This document shows positions 8,486-18,376 of a stretch of DNA of 64,000 nt, piece by piece. Source of the stretch: Vibrio navarrensis (GTDB lineage: Bacteria > Pseudomonadota > Gammaproteobacteria > Enterobacterales > Vibrionaceae); contig NZ_CP065217.1 in assembly GCF_015767675.1 (NCBI RefSeq), forward strand, positions 186,001 through 250,000. The letters run 5' to 3'. A program made the position numbers and the translations under genes. The first letter of the stretch is position 1. Each line of letters starts with the position of its first letter. Under the pieces are notes generated by a model. The model saw nothing but the letters and a program-made list of their open reading frames with translations. It made no database searches and was not told the DNA's origin.

Positions 8486-9202
8486 ATGCGTCCAAATGAT
8501 CGCGCGGCAGACCAGGTGCGCCCAATTAAAATCACTCGTCAATACACCGCCTATGCAGAAGGTTCTGTCTTGGTTGAGTTTGGTAATACCAAGGTGTTGT
8601 GCAATGCGACCGTGGAAGAATCGGTTCCTCGTTGGCTAAAAGGCCAGGGTAAAGGGTGGGTGACCGCGGAATATGGCATGTTGCCACGCGCGACGCATTC
8701 ACGTACTCGCCGTGAAGCGACCAACGGCAAGCAAGGCGGCCGTACTATGGAAATTCAACGTTTGATCGCCCGCAGCTTACGTGCGGTGGTGGATCTGGAA
8801 GTCATGGGCGAGTTTATGATCACGGTTGACTGTGATGTGATTCAGGCCGATGGCGGCACGCGCACGGCGTCGATTTCTGGCGCGAGCGTGGCACTGGCCG
8901 ATGCGTTCCAACATCTGCTGGACAGCGGCAAGCTGAAAAAGAACCCGATGAAAGGCCATGTGGCAGCCGTTTCGGTCGGTATTCTCGGTGACGACGTGCT
9001 TTGCGATCTCGAATATGTCGAAGACTCAGCCGCCGACACTGACATGAACGTGGTGATGACCGAAGAAGGCAAGATGATTGAAATTCAAGGCACAGCAGAA
9101 GGCGAACCGTTTAGCCATGAACAGTTGCTGGCGCTACTGGAGTCGGCCAAAAAAGGCATCAGTGAGATCGTCGCCGCACAGAAAGCCGCATTAGCGGAAT
9201 GA
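8486..9202 (+). CDS. rph: Ribonuclease PH
   Basis: 238 residues, full length. RNase PH trims the 3' ends of tRNA precursors by phosphorolysis as a hexameric ring. Recognisable segments are '[16 protein letters not shown]', '[20 protein letters not shown]', '[19 protein letters not shown]' and the phosphate-binding/active-site region '[19 protein letters not shown]'. The C-terminus is intact ('[15 protein letters not shown]'), unlike the frameshifted rph of E. coli K-12. It lies upstream of pyrE, as is usual, but the two are separated here by a terminator and a heptamer-repeat array. Confidence 0.97.
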   Translation: MRPNDRAADQVRPIKITRQYTAYAEGSVLVEFGNTKVLCNATVEESVPRWLKGQGKGWVTAEYGMLPRATHSRTRREATNGKQGGRTMEIQRLIARSLRAVVDLEVMGEFMITVDCDVIQADGGTRTASISGASVALADAFQHLLDSGKLKKNPMKGHVAAVSVGILGDDVLCDLEYVEDSAADTDMNVVMTEEGKMIEIQGTAEGEPFSHEQLLALLESAKKGISEIVAAQKAALAE

Positions 9203-9210
9203 TTTAGTCA

Positions 9211-9240
9211 GTAGCTCCCATTAAGGGGGCTATTTTTTTA
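9211..9240 (+). terminator. Rho-independent terminator of rph
   Basis: The stem TAGCTCCC / GGGGGCTA (one G-T pair) with a short ATTAA loop is followed by seven T's. It sits 9 bp after the rph stop. Confidence 0.85.
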
Positions 9241-9247
9241 TCTGGGA

Positions 9248-9404
9248 AAAGCAGGAGCAAGGACCTAGGTACTAGGAAGAGCAGGCTCTAGGTCCTAGGG
9301 AAGAGCAGATCCTAGGAAGAGCTAAGAACTAGCACCTAATAACCTAGTCCCTAGCAACCTAGAACCTAGTAACCTAGCAACCTATTAACCTATTAACCTA
9401 TTAA
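9248..9404. repeat. Heptamer repeat array between rph and pyrE
   Basis: The left part contains purine-rich units such as 'CTAGGAAGAGCAG' and 'CTAGGGAAGAGCAG'. The right part is a run of 7-bp units (CCTAGTC, CCTAGCA, CCTAGAA, CCTAGTA, then CCTATTA several times). TTCTAGG-type units on the left are complementary to CCTAGAA-type units on the right, so the array can fold on itself. It ends just before the pyrE ribosome-binding site. Confidence 0.9.
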
Positions 9405-9421
9405 ACATCGAGAGAGTATTC

Positions 9422-10063
9422 ATGAAAGCATACCAGCGTGAGTTTATTGAATTTGCCCTAGAGAAACAGGTCCTTAAGTTTGGTGAGTTTACCTTAAAAT
9501 CAGGTCGTAAAAGTCCTTACTTTTTTAACGCTGGTCTTTTCAATACTGGCCGTGATTTGGCGCGACTAGGCCGTTTTTATGCCGCTGCACTGGCAGATTC
9601 TGGTATTGAGTTTGATGTGCTATTTGGCCCTGCTTACAAAGGCATTCCTATCGCCACCACGACCGCAGTGGCCTTGGCAGATCACCACGATATCGATACG
9701 CCTTACTGCTTTAACCGCAAAGAAGCCAAAGATCACGGCGAAGGCGGCAACTTAGTCGGCTCCGCGCTGGAAGGGCGCATTATGCTGGTGGATGATGTGA
9801 TTACCGCAGGCACGGCGATTCGCGAGTCGATGGAAATTATTCAGGCCAACGGCGCCGATTTGGCTGGGGTGTTGGTGGCGATTGACCGTCAGGAAAAGGG
9901 CAAAGGCGAACTCTCTGCGATTCAAGAAGTGGAGCGTGATTTCGGCTGCGCGGTGATCTCGATTGTCAGCCTGTCGGATTTGATCACTTACCTAGAAGAG
10001 AAAGGTGATGCGACTGAGCACCTCGCCGCGGTTAAAGCGTACCGTGAGCAGTTTGGTGTTTAA
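9422..10063 (+). CDS. pyrE: Orotate phosphoribosyltransferase
   Basis: 213 residues, the normal length. It converts orotate and PRPP to orotidine-5'-phosphate, step five of de novo pyrimidine synthesis. '[16 protein letters not shown]' is the conserved N-terminal segment, '[11 protein letters not shown]' is the substrate loop, '[15 protein letters not shown]' is the flexible catalytic loop with its lysine, and '[14 protein letters not shown]' is the PRPP-binding motif. The leader has been occupied by a heptamer array. I do not see the classical UTP-sensing attenuator known from the E. coli rph-pyrE junction, though the rph terminator is intact. Confidence 0.97.
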   Translation: MKAYQREFIEFALEKQVLKFGEFTLKSGRKSPYFFNAGLFNTGRDLARLGRFYAAALADSGIEFDVLFGPAYKGIPIATTTAVALADHHDIDTPYCFNRKEAKDHGEGGNLVGSALEGRIMLVDDVITAGTAIRESMEIIQANGADLAGVLVAIDRQEKGKGELSAIQEVERDFGCAVISIVSLSDLITYLEEKGDATEHLAAVKAYREQFGV

Positions 10064-10067
10064 GAGT

Positions 10068-10262
10068 AGGGACTAGGGAAGAGCAGGTTCTAGGGAAGAG
10101 CAGGGACTAGGTACGAGGAAGGGCAGGTTCTAGGGAAGAGCAGGGACTAGGTACGAGGAAGGGCAGGCTCTAGGAAAAGCAAAACCTAGAAACCTAGAAC
10201 CTAGAACCTAGAACCTAGAACCTAGAAACCTAGAACCTAGCCCCCTAGTCCCTAACCCCTAA
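10068..10262. repeat. Heptamer repeat array between pyrE and lpxL
   Basis: The left half holds purine-rich units 'GGTTCTAGGGAAGAGCAG' and 'GGGACTAGGTACGAGG' in alternation, including a duplicated 51-bp block. The right half is a run of CCTAGAA heptamers with occasional extra A (CCTAGAAA). The halves are complementary through TTCTAGG/CCTAGAA, giving an imperfect dyad of about 195 bp that fills the gap between convergent genes. Confidence 0.9.
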
Positions 10263-10266
10263 CTAT

Positions 10267-11205
10267 CTATTTATAACGAATGCCGCGTGGCTGGCTTGGG
10301 TCAGTCATGCTCTTATAGCGTTTGTGCAGCCACATCCATTGATCTAATCCACGCAAGATCACTTTTTCAATCGCCTGATTCATCACTGTCGCGGCACCAA
10401 CGGCGTCTTTGCGCGGGAACTGGGCACTGATGTCTTCATCCACTTCTAACGTGTAGGTTTCCCCTTGGCGAAAACTGGAAGCGGTGATCACGGCGCATTT
10501 ACTCGCATCCACCAGCACACCAGTTCCGGCCGTGGTGCAGGCGTCTGGCACGGCGAAAAAGGGCACAAACACCGCATTGTTGTTGCCATAATCGTGATCG
10601 GGCAAATACCACAAGCGGCCACCAGAACGCAGAATTTTCAGCATCCCCTTCACGTCTTTTCTATCGACCATCTGGTTGCCAAAACGTGTGCGTCCCCAAG
10701 TCTGTATAAAGTCATAGGCGGGGTTGTCATGAGGACGATAAACGCCATAACCCGGCGCGAACAGAGCAAAGGCACGCGCGGTGATCTCAAGGTTGAGCGC
10801 GTGCGTGCAGACCAGCAGCACCCCTTTTTTTTGCTCCTCGAGTGCGAGTAAGTGCTCAATGTTCCGAAAGGCAATGTGACGTTTGATACGCCAATTGGGC
10901 CAAAACCAAGCGATGCCCGTTTCAAACAGCGCCAAACCGACATTTTTGAAGTTCTCAACCACGATCTGCTCTCTTTGCTGAGCGTCCATCTGCGGGAAAG
11001 CTAGTTCGAGATTGCGCTTGGCCACATGCACGCGGCTTTTGGCAAAGCGCATGGCAAAGCGTCCGAGCGCTCGCCCTAAGCGCAGTTGCACTTTGTAAGG
11101 AACAATGGTGACGACGAGCGCCAGCGCAGCGCAGCCAAACCACACCGGCCAATATTTGGGGTGCAGCAGTGAAAGTGAGAAGGTTGGAGGGGTTTGTAGT
11201 GCCAT
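10267..11205 (-). CDS. lpxL: Lipid A late acyltransferase, LpxL-like
   Basis: 312 residues of the LpxL/LpxM/HtrB family. There is one hydrophobic N-terminal segment ('YWPVWFGCAALALVVTIVP'), then the acyltransferase domain with the catalytic motif 'CTHALNLEITA' (HX4E) and 'WYLPDHDYGNNNAVFVPFF' further on. The enzyme adds a secondary acyl chain to Kdo2-lipid IVA at the inner membrane. The HX4E form is that of LpxL; a second family member at 45135 has HX4D. It starts 3 bp after the slmA stop on the same strand, so the two are probably one transcript. In V. cholerae the same spot carries late acyltransferases. Confidence 0.88.
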   Translation of the reverse strand: MALQTPPTFSLSLLHPKYWPVWFGCAALALVVTIVPYKVQLRLGRALGRFAMRFAKSRVHVAKRNLELAFPQMDAQQREQIVVENFKNVGLALFETGIAWFWPNWRIKRHIAFRNIEHLLALEEQKKGVLLVCTHALNLEITARAFALFAPGYGVYRPHDNPAYDFIQTWGRTRFGNQMVDRKDVKGMLKILRSGGRLWYLPDHDYGNNNAVFVPFFAVPDACTTAGTGVLVDASKCAVITASSFRQGETYTLEVDEDISAQFPRKDAVGAATVMNQAIEKVILRGLDQWMWLHKRYKSMTDPSQPRGIRYK

Positions 11206-11208
11206 AAC

Positions 11209-11799
11209 TTATTGTATTTGTGCACTGAGCAGTGCCCAGTATTCTTCAAAATTTTCAGTGGGTTGATAGCGAAAGTCGGAGCGAACAAAGCGGTTCAAAC
11301 TGCCTTCCACCTGGCCCAGTAATTGCGCCGCCAAGATTTTTTCTTCAACCGGGAAGGATTTGCCTTCGCGCAATTTACGCTCACGTAGAATCTGACGCAG
11401 TTGGGTTTCGATACGTTCAAACAGTTGGTTGATGCGATCGCGTAAGCGCTCGTTTTCAAACATCAGTGCATGGCCGGAGAGAATGCGAGTCAATCCTGGG
11501 TTACGCTCAGAAAAAGCCAAGATGAGATGAATCACCAAGCGAATGCGCTCCAGCGTATCTTTTTCCTCATCCAAAATTCGGTTGATGCGTGACATCAGCG
11601 CCTCTTCAATGAACTCGATCAAACCTTCGAACATGCGGGCTTTACTGGGGAAATGGCGATAAAGCGCGGCTTCTGAAACGCCGACCTGCTGCGCCAGTTT
11701 CGCCGTGGTAATGCGTGAAGCGCCCTCCGTGGACTCCAGCATCTGAGCCAGCGCCTGGAGGATCTCTTCGCGGCGGTTTGATTTTTTACTGCCAGCCAT
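11209..11799 (-). CDS. slmA: Nucleoid occlusion factor SlmA
   Basis: 196 residues of the TetR family. The N-terminal HTH ('[14 protein letters not shown]' to '[20 protein letters not shown]') is followed by the SlmA-type ligand domain and the ending '[15 protein letters not shown]'. SlmA binds SBS sites over the chromosome and blocks FtsZ assembly there. It lies between coaBC and lpxL, the conserved gammaproteobacterial position. The start '[12 protein letters not shown]' matches the family. Confidence 0.96.
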   Translation of the reverse strand: MAGSKKSNRREEILQALAQMLESTEGASRITTAKLAQQVGVSEAALYRHFPSKARMFEGLIEFIEEALMSRINRILDEEKDTLERIRLVIHLILAFSERNPGLTRILSGHALMFENERLRDRINQLFERIETQLRQILRERKLREGKSFPVEEKILAAQLLGQVEGSLNRFVRSDFRYQPTENFEEYWALLSAQIQ

Positions 11800-11940
11800 T
11801 GATTAACTTCCTTTTGAATAGACTTTTTCGTCAGCGAGTATATCAGTATGCCAAGTACAAGACAGTAGTTATTGAGCAGGTTTTGTGAGACATAAAGGCA
11901 AAAAGCTGTACGCGCGCGCCTGCTCAACCACTGTCATACA

Positions 11941-13146
11941 CTATTTATCCATCAGCAGACGGATTTGATCGAGGATCTCGACGCTCAGCGACGCTTTGCT
12001 GCTCAGTGGCAAGGCTCTCTCGCCCTCTGGCCAGTAGAGTGTGATGGCGTTGTTGCTGCTGTTGAAACCTTGGCCTTCGACCGAAACGTCATTGGCGCAC
12101 AACATGTCGAGCTTTTTCTTTTCTAGCTTACGCCGTGCATAGGTCTCCACATCGTGGGTTTCTGCCGCAAAGCCCACGGTGAAGGGGCGGTTTTCTACCA
12201 TCGCCGAGACGCAGGCAACGATGTCGGGGTTTTTCACCATGGTAATGGTCATTTCGTCGCTGTCGTCGGTTTTCTTCAACTTCTGCTCAGCCACGCTGGC
12301 TGGACGATAGTCGGCCACCGCCGCGCAGCTAATAAAAATGTCATGGCTGGCCGCTTGAGCCATCACCACGTCATACATCTCTTGCGCACTGTCGACATGG
12401 ATACGGTTGACGTTGACTGGCGTGGAGAGCGAAACCGGCCCGCTGACGAGGGTCACGTTTGCCCCCAGTTGCATGGCCGCTTGCGCCAAAGCAAAGCCCA
12501 TTTTGCCTGAGCTGTGGTTGGTGATATAGCGCACCGGGTCAATCGCTTCGCGGGTTGGGCCGGCGGTGATCAAAATCGACGTGTCTTGCAAAGGTTTGGG
12601 CTGGAAAAACTGCTCGCAAAGTTCCACCAGTTGCATCGGCTCCAGCATACGGCCTGGGCCTACATCGCCACAGGCTTGTTCGCCTGCCGCAGGGCCCCAA
12701 ATGTGCATGCCACGGCGCAGCAGCGTCGCCATGTTCTCTTGCGTGGCGACATTGCGATACATCTGTTGGTTCATAGCGGGAGAAACCGCCACTGGTGCGT
12801 CGGTGGCCAGCACCAGCGTGGTGAGCAGGTCGTTACCCATGCCAGCGGCTATGCGGGCGATCAAATCGGCGGTGGCTGGCGCAAGTAGCACCAGATCGGC
12901 CCATTTTGCCAGCTCGATATGACCCATGGACGCTTCTGCCGCCGGGTCGAGTAAGCTGTCAGAGACCGGGCGACCAGAGACGGCTTGCATGGTGAGCGGC
13001 GTGATAAACTCTTTGGCCGCTTTGGTCATCACCACCTGTACTTCAGCGCCTCGCTCTTTGAGGCGACGTGTTAAATCCGCGCATTTATAGGCGGCAATTC
13101 CACCACTGATGCCCAGTAGTATTTTTTTTCCTGCCAATGTTTGCAT
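11941..13146 (-). CDS. coaBC: Bifunctional phosphopantothenoylcysteine decarboxylase / phosphopantothenate-cysteine ligase
   Basis: 401 residues from the ATG at 13146. I rejected an upstream 33-residue extension because this ATG has a strong GGGAG Shine-Dalgarno and the family starts '[15 protein letters not shown]'. The N-terminal flavoprotein CoaC domain (to about residue 190) has the catalytic His in '[13 protein letters not shown]', 'PAMNQQMY' and '[13 protein letters not shown]'. The C-terminal CoaB domain has '[20 protein letters not shown]', 'GKMGFALA' and '[12 protein letters not shown]'. It makes 4'-phosphopantetheine from phosphopantothenate, CTP and cysteine. coaD, the next enzyme of the CoA pathway, is encoded 7 kb away at 20414. 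Confidence 0.96.
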   Translation of the reverse strand: MQTLAGKKILLGISGGIAAYKCADLTRRLKERGAEVQVVMTKAAKEFITPLTMQAVSGRPVSDSLLDPAAEASMGHIELAKWADLVLLAPATADLIARIAAGMGNDLLTTLVLATDAPVAVSPAMNQQMYRNVATQENMATLLRRGMHIWGPAAGEQACGDVGPGRMLEPMQLVELCEQFFQPKPLQDTSILITAGPTREAIDPVRYITNHSSGKMGFALAQAAMQLGANVTLVSGPVSLSTPVNVNRIHVDSAQEMYDVVMAQAASHDIFISCAAVADYRPASVAEQKLKKTDDSDEMTITMVKNPDIVACVSAMVENRPFTVGFAAETHDVETYARRKLEKKKLDMLCANDVSVEGQGFNSSNNAITLYWPEGERALPLSSKASLSVEILDQIRLLMDK

Positions 13147-13384
13147 CTTGTTGTTCTCCCAAAATTCTGCCGCCGATAGTAACACAACTTGCCGCGGCTC
13201 GTTACTGGATGAGCTGGTTTGCGCCGAAGGTGCGCGAGTGGGCAATCACAGAAGTGAAGCTGTATCAAAAGGCCAGTCAATAATGAGGGCGGATTAGGCA
13301 AATTTATGCGCAGCTCACAGACAAGGCATTTTTTCTCTGCAAGATATGGCAAAAATAAAAACCATAACAATCATTGGGATACTT

Positions 13385-15064
13385 ATGTCACTAGCTATGA
13401 AAAGTCGCAATAAACTGCTATTGCTCACCTTAATACCTTTGGTACTCATCTCGGCCATGATCACCGCCGTCTTTTATATTAACAACCAACAAAGCCTTGA
13501 AGTTGAGCTGAAAAACTACCGAAACGAGCTGATTGAGACGCGAAAAAGCGAGTTAAAAGCCTATTTGATGATGGGGATGACGGCCATCAAACCGCTGTAT
13601 GACAGTGATGTGGATGGCAGCCACCAACAGCAGGCAAAGCAGATCCTCAAAGCGATGCGCTTTGACAGCGATGGCTACTTCTTTGCCTACGATTCCAAAG
13701 GGGTGAATACCTTACATGCGATCAAACCGGATCTGGAGGGGAAAAATCTCTACGGGATGAAAGACCAAAATGGCGTGGCGGTGATTGCTGGCCTGATTGA
13801 CGCCGCAAAAAAGGGCGATGGCTTTCTCTATTTCTCTTGGCACAAACCGACCATTAACGCCCAAGCGCCCAAGCTCGGTTATGCGGAATATCTGCCGAAA
13901 TGGGATTGGGTGCTGGGTACTGGGATCTACATCGACGATATTGACCGACAAGTGAATCAATACCGCGAGCAGAGCATTGCCAAGCTCAAGGCGCATACGC
14001 TGTCGGCGGTCGGTTTCTCTCTGATTGGCTTATTGCTCGCCTGTGTGGCGATCAGCGTGCTGGTGACACGTGGCATTCAACCTTTGTTGCACATTAGCCA
14101 ATCCTTAAAAGCGGTGGCCGCTGGTGGCGGCGATCTCACCGCGCGTTTGCAAGTCGAGAGCCAAGATGAAGTGGGCGAAGTGGCGCACGCGTTTAATCAG
14201 TTTATGGACAAGCTGCATCCGATGATGGTCGAGATCCGTGCTAGCGCTCAAGTGGTGCAGGAAGCCGCCAGTGGTCTGGATGCACACACAGCAACGGCGA
14301 GTTCGCAGATGCAAAGCCACTGCAGCGAAACCGACAAGGTGGTGACCGCGGTGACGGAGATGAGCGCCACCGCCAAAGAAGTGGCGAGCAACACCCATGC
14401 GACGGCGCAGGCGATTGATTCGGCCAACGTGCAAATTTCCGAGGCACAGCTGGAAGTCAACCATGCCATTGAGGGGATTGGCAAACTGGTGGATGAGGTG
14501 AACACCACCTCAGAGGCCATTTCTCAATTGAGCAAACAGACCGATCAGATCACCAAAGTGCTGCAAGTGATTGGCGAGATTGCCGAGCAGACCAACCTTC
14601 TGGCGCTGAACGCGGCGATTGAAGCGGCGCGCGCTGGAGAGCAAGGGCGTGGCTTTGCTGTGGTGGCGGATGAGGTTCGCTCGCTGGCCAGTCGCACGCA
14701 AAACAGCACGCTGGAAATTGGTGACATGCTGAAACAGCTGCAAAGTGGCGTGGCCCGTGCGGTAAGCACCATGTCGGTCAGCCAAGAGCGAGGTGAGCAG
14801 ACGGCGCTTGAATCGGTGCAAATCAAAAATTCGCTGGCGGGCATCCAAACTGCGGTGGGGACGATCCGCGATATGGGTATTCAAACCGCCTCAGCGGCCG
14901 AGCAGCAAAGCGCGGTTGCAGAAGAGATCAATCAAAATCTGGTGGCGATTGCGCAAATCGTCAACGATCTCAATCGCAACTTGCAAGAGTCGGAGACGAT
15001 CAGTACCCAGCTCAGCAGTTCCGGGCGCGAGATGCATGCTCTGGTCGGACACTTTAAGCTCTGA
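13385..15064 (+). CDS. Methyl-accepting chemotaxis protein with single Cache sensor
   Basis: 559 residues from the ATG at 13385, which has GGGA seven bases upstream. Two membrane segments (about residues 9-30 and 204-225) bracket a periplasmic sCache_2-type domain ('[20 protein letters not shown]', '[15 protein letters not shown]'). A HAMP domain follows ('[20 protein letters not shown]'). The cytoplasmic signalling hairpin includes '[20 protein letters not shown]' and '[15 protein letters not shown]', the CheA/CheW contact tip. sCache_2 receptors typically sense small organic acids, but the ligand here is unknown. It is a single gene, divergent from coaBC. Confidence 0.93.
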   Translation: MSLAMKSRNKLLLLTLIPLVLISAMITAVFYINNQQSLEVELKNYRNELIETRKSELKAYLMMGMTAIKPLYDSDVDGSHQQQAKQILKAMRFDSDGYFFAYDSKGVNTLHAIKPDLEGKNLYGMKDQNGVAVIAGLIDAAKKGDGFLYFSWHKPTINAQAPKLGYAEYLPKWDWVLGTGIYIDDIDRQVNQYREQSIAKLKAHTLSAVGFSLIGLLLACVAISVLVTRGIQPLLHISQSLKAVAAGGGDLTARLQVESQDEVGEVAHAFNQFMDKLHPMMVEIRASAQVVQEAASGLDAHTATASSQMQSHCSETDKVVTAVTEMSATAKEVASNTHATAQAIDSANVQISEAQLEVNHAIEGIGKLVDEVNTTSEAISQLSKQTDQITKVLQVIGEIAEQTNLLALNAAIEAARAGEQGRGFAVVADEVRSLASRTQNSTLEIGDMLKQLQSGVARAVSTMSVSQERGEQTALESVQIKNSLAGIQTAVGTIRDMGIQTASAAEQQSAVAEEINQNLVAIAQIVNDLNRNLQESETISTQLSSSGREMHALVGHFKL

Positions 15065-15068
15065 TAAA

Positions 15069-15097
15069 CCGCTCAGTTACATAAAGTTATTGAGCGG
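15069..15097 (+). terminator. Hairpin after the chemoreceptor gene
   Basis: The inverted repeat CCGCTCA / TGAGCGG has a 15-base loop and lies 5 bp after the MCP stop. It lacks a clear T-run, so it may be a weak terminator or a 3'-stabilising hairpin. Confidence 0.4.
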
Positions 15098-15177
15098 ATA
15101 GAAAAGCGCCATCAAGCATCTAGACATACGTCGCGCTCTCAGGTCAATTGGCTTATCTCTCCCAAACGAGCGCCTTG

Positions 15178-15852
15178 ATGAGTCTGAAAAACCTACCGAG
15201 TGAATCCATGCCCCGGGAGAAGCTGCTCTCCCGTGGCCCGCAATCCTTATCTGATGCCGAGCTGTTGGCGATCTTCCTGCGCACTGGCACGCAAGGGATG
15301 AACGTGATTGAACTGGCCGATTTCCTACTGCGTGATTTTGGGTCGCTGCGCAAGCTCTTTTCAGCGAACCAGCAAGAGTTTTGTCGCCACAAAGGGCTGG
15401 GGGAAGCCAAGTATGTGCAGCTACAGGCGGTGATTGAGATGACGCAGCGCTACTTAGCCGAAACCTTGCAACGCGGCGAAGCGCTAACCAGCCCCCATCA
15501 CACCAAACTCTATCTTTCCTCAATATTACGTGACCGACAGCGCGAAGCTTTTTACTTGCTGTTTCTCGACAACCAACATCGGGTAATTAAAGACGAGGTG
15601 ATGTTTGAAGGCACCATTGATTCTGCGTCTGTCTATCCGCGTGAAGTGGTCAAACGTGCCCTTTACCACAATGCCGCAGCGGTGATTTTGGCGCACAACC
15701 ACCCATCCGGTGTGGCCGAGCCAAGCCAAGCGGACCGACGGATAACCCAGCGCCTGAGTGATGCCTTGGCACTGGTGGATATTCGTGTGCTGGATCACTT
15801 TGTGGTGGGGGATGGCGAGGTGGTTTCATTTGCCGAACGAGGGTGGCTATGA
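15178..15852 (+). CDS. radC: RadC family JAB-domain protein
   Basis: 224 residues from the ATG at 15178, chosen because relatives start 'MSLK.LP.ES.PREKLL'. The N-terminal helix-hairpin-helix-like UPF0758 region is '[20 protein letters not shown]'. The C-terminal RadC/JAB metalloprotease-fold domain has the zinc motif '[19 protein letters not shown]' (HxHx...D). Despite its name, its role in DNA repair is doubtful and the substrate is unknown. It is encoded upstream of rpmB-rpmG, the usual gammaproteobacterial order. Confidence 0.95.
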   Translation: MSLKNLPSESMPREKLLSRGPQSLSDAELLAIFLRTGTQGMNVIELADFLLRDFGSLRKLFSANQQEFCRHKGLGEAKYVQLQAVIEMTQRYLAETLQRGEALTSPHHTKLYLSSILRDRQREAFYLLFLDNQHRVIKDEVMFEGTIDSASVYPREVVKRALYHNAAAVILAHNHPSGVAEPSQADRRITQRLSDALALVDIRVLDHFVVGDGEVVSFAERGWL

Positions 15853-15891
15853 GTGTGAATTTTATCCCGTATTGACAGGCAAACTTTTTTG

Positions 15892-15919
15892 TTGTTCATA
15901 AGTGAGTTTCTGCTACAAT
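15892..15919 (+). promoter_or_regulatory. Candidate promoter upstream of rpmB
   Basis: TTGTTC and TACAAT are separated by 16 bp, about 245 bp before rpmB. It is plausible but weaker than the promoter at 16022. Confidence 0.4.
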
Positions 15920-16021
15920 CCACGCCACTAAAATTTTTAACTTACATTCAGCTTGGACTACTTGAAAGCGTGCTGTCTAAAAAAAGATCACGAAAACCTG
16001 TAAAAAGGATCTGTTCGGGTC

Positions 16022-16050
16022 TTGAGCAATGCATGGCAAGTTAGTATAAT
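16022..16050 (+). promoter_or_regulatory. Probable main promoter of rpmB-rpmG
   Basis: TTGAGC, a 17-bp spacer and a perfect TATAAT, followed by the GC-rich 'GCGCGACC' typical of growth-regulated ribosomal promoters. The leader to rpmB would be about 107 nt. The rest of the 15853-16163 gap holds no gene. Confidence 0.75.
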
Positions 16051-16163
16051 GCGCGACCTTTGATAGCCTTGTATGGATATGCCATAACGGTTTTTAACCT
16101 CTAATTGATGAGGTTCGGCCACCAAGGTTGATATCGAGCTGAAACGATTTGGAGAAGACATTC

Positions 16164-16400
16164 ATGTCCCGAGTATGCCAAGTAACTGGTAAGCGTCCTG
16201 CAGTTGGTAACAACCGCTCACACGCACGAAATGCTACTAAGCGTCGTTTTCTGCCGAACCTACAAACTCATCGTTTCTGGGTAGAGAGCGAAAAACGTTT
16301 TGTTAAACTACGTCTGACCGCAAAAGGTATGCGCATCATCGATAAGAAAGGTATCGATGTTGTACTAACTGAGATGCGTGCACGCGGCGAAAACGTTTAA
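16164..16400 (+). CDS. rpmB: 50S ribosomal protein L28
   Basis: 78 residues, '[20 protein letters not shown]' and so on: the standard proteobacterial L28. I used the ATG at 16164, after a GGAG 13 bases upstream, and not an in-frame ATG five codons earlier, because L28 starts with MSR. A structural component of the large subunit, it forms an operon with rpmG 15 bp downstream. Confidence 0.98.
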   Translation: MSRVCQVTGKRPAVGNNRSHARNATKRRFLPNLQTHRFWVESEKRFVKLRLTAKGMRIIDKKGIDVVLTEMRARGENV

Positions 16401-16415
16401 TAAGAGGAATTAGCA

Positions 16416-16586
16416 ATGGCTAAGAAAGGCATTCGTGAGAAAATTCGTCTAGTATCAACTGCAGATACTGGTCACTTCTACACAACTGACAAAAACAAGC
16501 GCAACATGCCAGGCAAATTCGAGATCAAAAAATTTGATCCAGTAGTTCGCAAGCACGTTGTATACAAAGAAGCGAAAATCAAGTAA
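16416..16586 (+). CDS. rpmG: 50S ribosomal protein L33
   Basis: 56 codons: '[20 protein letters not shown]', then '[20 protein letters not shown]' and '[16 protein letters not shown]'. This is the cysteine-free (zinc-independent) form of L33. It is preceded by AAGAGGAAT as ribosome-binding site and follows rpmB by 15 bp. A strong terminator comes 27 bp later. Confidence 0.98.
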   Translation: MAKKGIREKIRLVSTADTGHFYTTDKNKRNMPGKFEIKKFDPVVRKHVVYKEAKIK

Positions 16587-16613
16587 TTGGTTTCATCTCT
16601 TTGAAGATTATAG

Positions 16614-16643
16614 AAAACCCAGCTTTTTAGCTGGGTTTTTTAT
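16614..16643 (+). terminator. Rho-independent terminator of rpmB-rpmG
   Basis: AAAACCCAGCT / AGCTGGGTTTTT stem, TTT loop and a T-run. A textbook terminator. Confidence 0.95.
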
Positions 16644-16654
16644 TGTTATTTTTT

Positions 16655-16719
16655 AGAACCCAGAACCCAGAACCCAGAACCCAGAACCCAGAACCCAGAA
16701 CCCAGAACCCAGAAACCAG
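16655..16719. repeat. CCCAGAA heptamer array
   Basis: Eight near-perfect tandem copies of the 7-bp unit CCCAGAA, directly after the rpmG terminator. It differs from the CCTAGNN arrays by one base (C for T), and there are no purine-rich units on its left. Confidence 0.95.
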
Positions 16720-16777
16720 TACCTCGCTTTTCCCTTGGTTGGTATACTTTGCACAGTTATCACTCAGGACTCAAATC

Positions 16778-17260
16778 ATGCGCGTATCCCCCTCACGTCG
16801 TCGTCGCTGGAATAATATTCTGATCGCCGGGATCACCTTTTTCATTGTGATCATTAATGCGCCTGCCTTGATCAAAACCTATCTGCTGGATGATCCCGTG
16901 GCCCAGAGTCAATACCCGAGCTTGCTCAATCCAAATGAAACCTTGGTGGCCTTCTATCTCTCTGATTGGGCTTTAGAGCAACACGGGGACGATTGGCAGT
17001 CGAATCAAACCTTATCCGTCGAAGCCGCTGCACTGGTCAATCGCTGGCGCGATTTAAAAGGCACACGTCTTGATGACGCGACGGTCGATAAACTGTCTGC
17101 CCAGCTACGCAGCCCTGAAACTATCGAAGTATGGTACCAAGACCAAGAAGAGCCGCAGCGCATCACCTTCTACCGTTTAAGCGATTTCTGGCTGTTTAAA
17201 AACTGGCAGGATCAATGGATTGCCATCTCAGTCTCTCCCGAGTACCTGATGCCGCAATAA
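16778..17260 (+). CDS. Small membrane-anchored hypothetical protein
   Basis: 160 residues from the ATG at 16778 (AGGAC upstream). A longer frame running back through the heptamer array is an artefact of the repeat being open. Basic N-terminus 'MRVSPSRRRRW', then one transmembrane segment 'NILIAGITFFIVIINAPALI', then a soluble, probably periplasmic domain ('FYRLSDFWLFKNWQDQWIAI'). I do not recognise a named domain. The gene is conserved in position between rpmG and mutM in vibrios, as far as I recall. Confidence 0.8.
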   Translation: MRVSPSRRRRWNNILIAGITFFIVIINAPALIKTYLLDDPVAQSQYPSLLNPNETLVAFYLSDWALEQHGDDWQSNQTLSVEAAALVNRWRDLKGTRLDDATVDKLSAQLRSPETIEVWYQDQEEPQRITFYRLSDFWLFKNWQDQWIAISVSPEYLMPQ

Positions 17261-17367
17261 CATTCGGTTGAAGAGCCAGCGACGAGTTGGCTCGCTCTTT
17301 AGGTTTATTTCTTTACCTCGTAACCTCGTGCCTCGTTTTTGCCTTTACCTCATCTCCGCTTTTCCTT

Positions 17368-17432
17368 AACCTAGCACCTAGCACCTAGCACCTAGCACCT
17401 AGCACCTAGCACCTAGCACCTAGCACCTAGCA
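17368..17432. repeat. CCTAGCA heptamer array before mutM
   Basis: Nine tandem copies of CCTAGCA ending 24 bp before the mutM ATG. The preceding 70 bp ('ACCTCGTAACCTCGTGCCTC', then 'TTTTTGCCTTTACC') look like degenerate relatives. Confidence 0.95.
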
Positions 17433-17455
17433 ACCGCCCTTATCTTGGAGCCACC

Positions 17456-18265
17456 ATGCCTGAACTACCTGAAGTTGAAGTCAGCAGAATGGGGATTACC
17501 CCGCATTTAAATCAGCAAACCATTCGCCGTTTCACTTTTCGTACCGCCAAATTGCGTTGGGACATTCCACTAGAATTAAAGCGGCTGGAAGGGCAAGTGA
17601 TTGACGCCATTAAGCGCCGTGCCAAATACCTGCTGATTGAGACCGCAGCAGGCACAGCGATTGTCCATTTAGGCATGTCGGGTTCACTGCGCGTTTTGGA
17701 TGCAGAACTCCCCGCGGGCAAACACGATCACGTCGATCTGCTACTGACAAATGGCAAAGTGCTGCGCTACAACGATCCGCGGCGCTTCGGCGCTTGGCTG
17801 TATGTCGAGCCGGGTCAGTCACATGAGGTTTTAGATAAGTTGGGGCCAGAACCGCTCACCGATGATTTTCACGCCGAGTATATGCAGCAAAAGGCGCTAG
17901 GTAAGCGCGTGGCGGTGAAGCAGTTTATTATGGACAATAAAATCGTGGTGGGCGTGGGGAACATTTACGCCAGTGAATCACTGTTTCATTCACGGATCCT
18001 GCCAACGCGGGCGGCGATGTCGCTCTCCGCAGATGAGTGGCAACGCTTGGTCGTTCATATTAAGCAGACCTTAACCACAGCGATTGGCCAAGGTGGCACA
18101 ACACTCAAAGATTTTGCCCAAGCCGATGGTAAACCGGGTTACTTTGCCCAAGAGTTGCAAGTGTATGGCAAAGCAGGGGAAGCGTGTCCAGTGTGCGGGG
18201 AAGCGATTCAAGAACAGAAAATCGGCCAGCGCAATACTTTTTTCTGCAATCAGTGCCAACAATAG
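17456..18265 (+). CDS. mutM: Formamidopyrimidine-DNA glycosylase
   Basis: 269 residues, the normal length. It excises 8-oxoguanine and formamidopyrimidines. '[14 protein letters not shown]' holds the catalytic Pro2 and Glu3. The segments '[14 protein letters not shown]' (Lys), '[10 protein letters not shown]', the helix-two-turn-helix around '[12 protein letters not shown]' and the C-terminal zinc finger 'CPVCGE...FFCNQCQQ' with four cysteines are all present. The gene order mutM-(sulfatase)-coaD resembles the usual mutM-coaD pairing, with an extra gene between. Confidence 0.97.
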   Translation: MPELPEVEVSRMGITPHLNQQTIRRFTFRTAKLRWDIPLELKRLEGQVIDAIKRRAKYLLIETAAGTAIVHLGMSGSLRVLDAELPAGKHDHVDLLLTNGKVLRYNDPRRFGAWLYVEPGQSHEVLDKLGPEPLTDDFHAEYMQQKALGKRVAVKQFIMDNKIVVGVGNIYASESLFHSRILPTRAAMSLSADEWQRLVVHIKQTLTTAIGQGGTTLKDFAQADGKPGYFAQELQVYGKAGEACPVCGEAIQEQKIGQRNTFFCNQCQQ

Positions 18266-18376
18266 CCTGCGATGGCAATCGCCGCTCTCTAGTGAGATAA
18301 GGATTTTTTCGAACGGAGTTTAGCGCATCGTGCTATCATTCCGCGCAGTTTTTATCATCAGCGGATCTCTTGGAAT

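Noticed and set aside
15872..15919. TTGACA at 15872 as -35 of TACAAT at 15914
   Set aside because: The spacing is 36 bp, far from 16-18 bp; TTGTTC at 15892 is a better partner.
16643..16777. N-terminal extension of the 160-residue membrane protein
   Set aside because: It translates the CCCAGAA array. The ATG at 16778 has a ribosome-binding site and precedes a normal basic-hydrophobic anchor.
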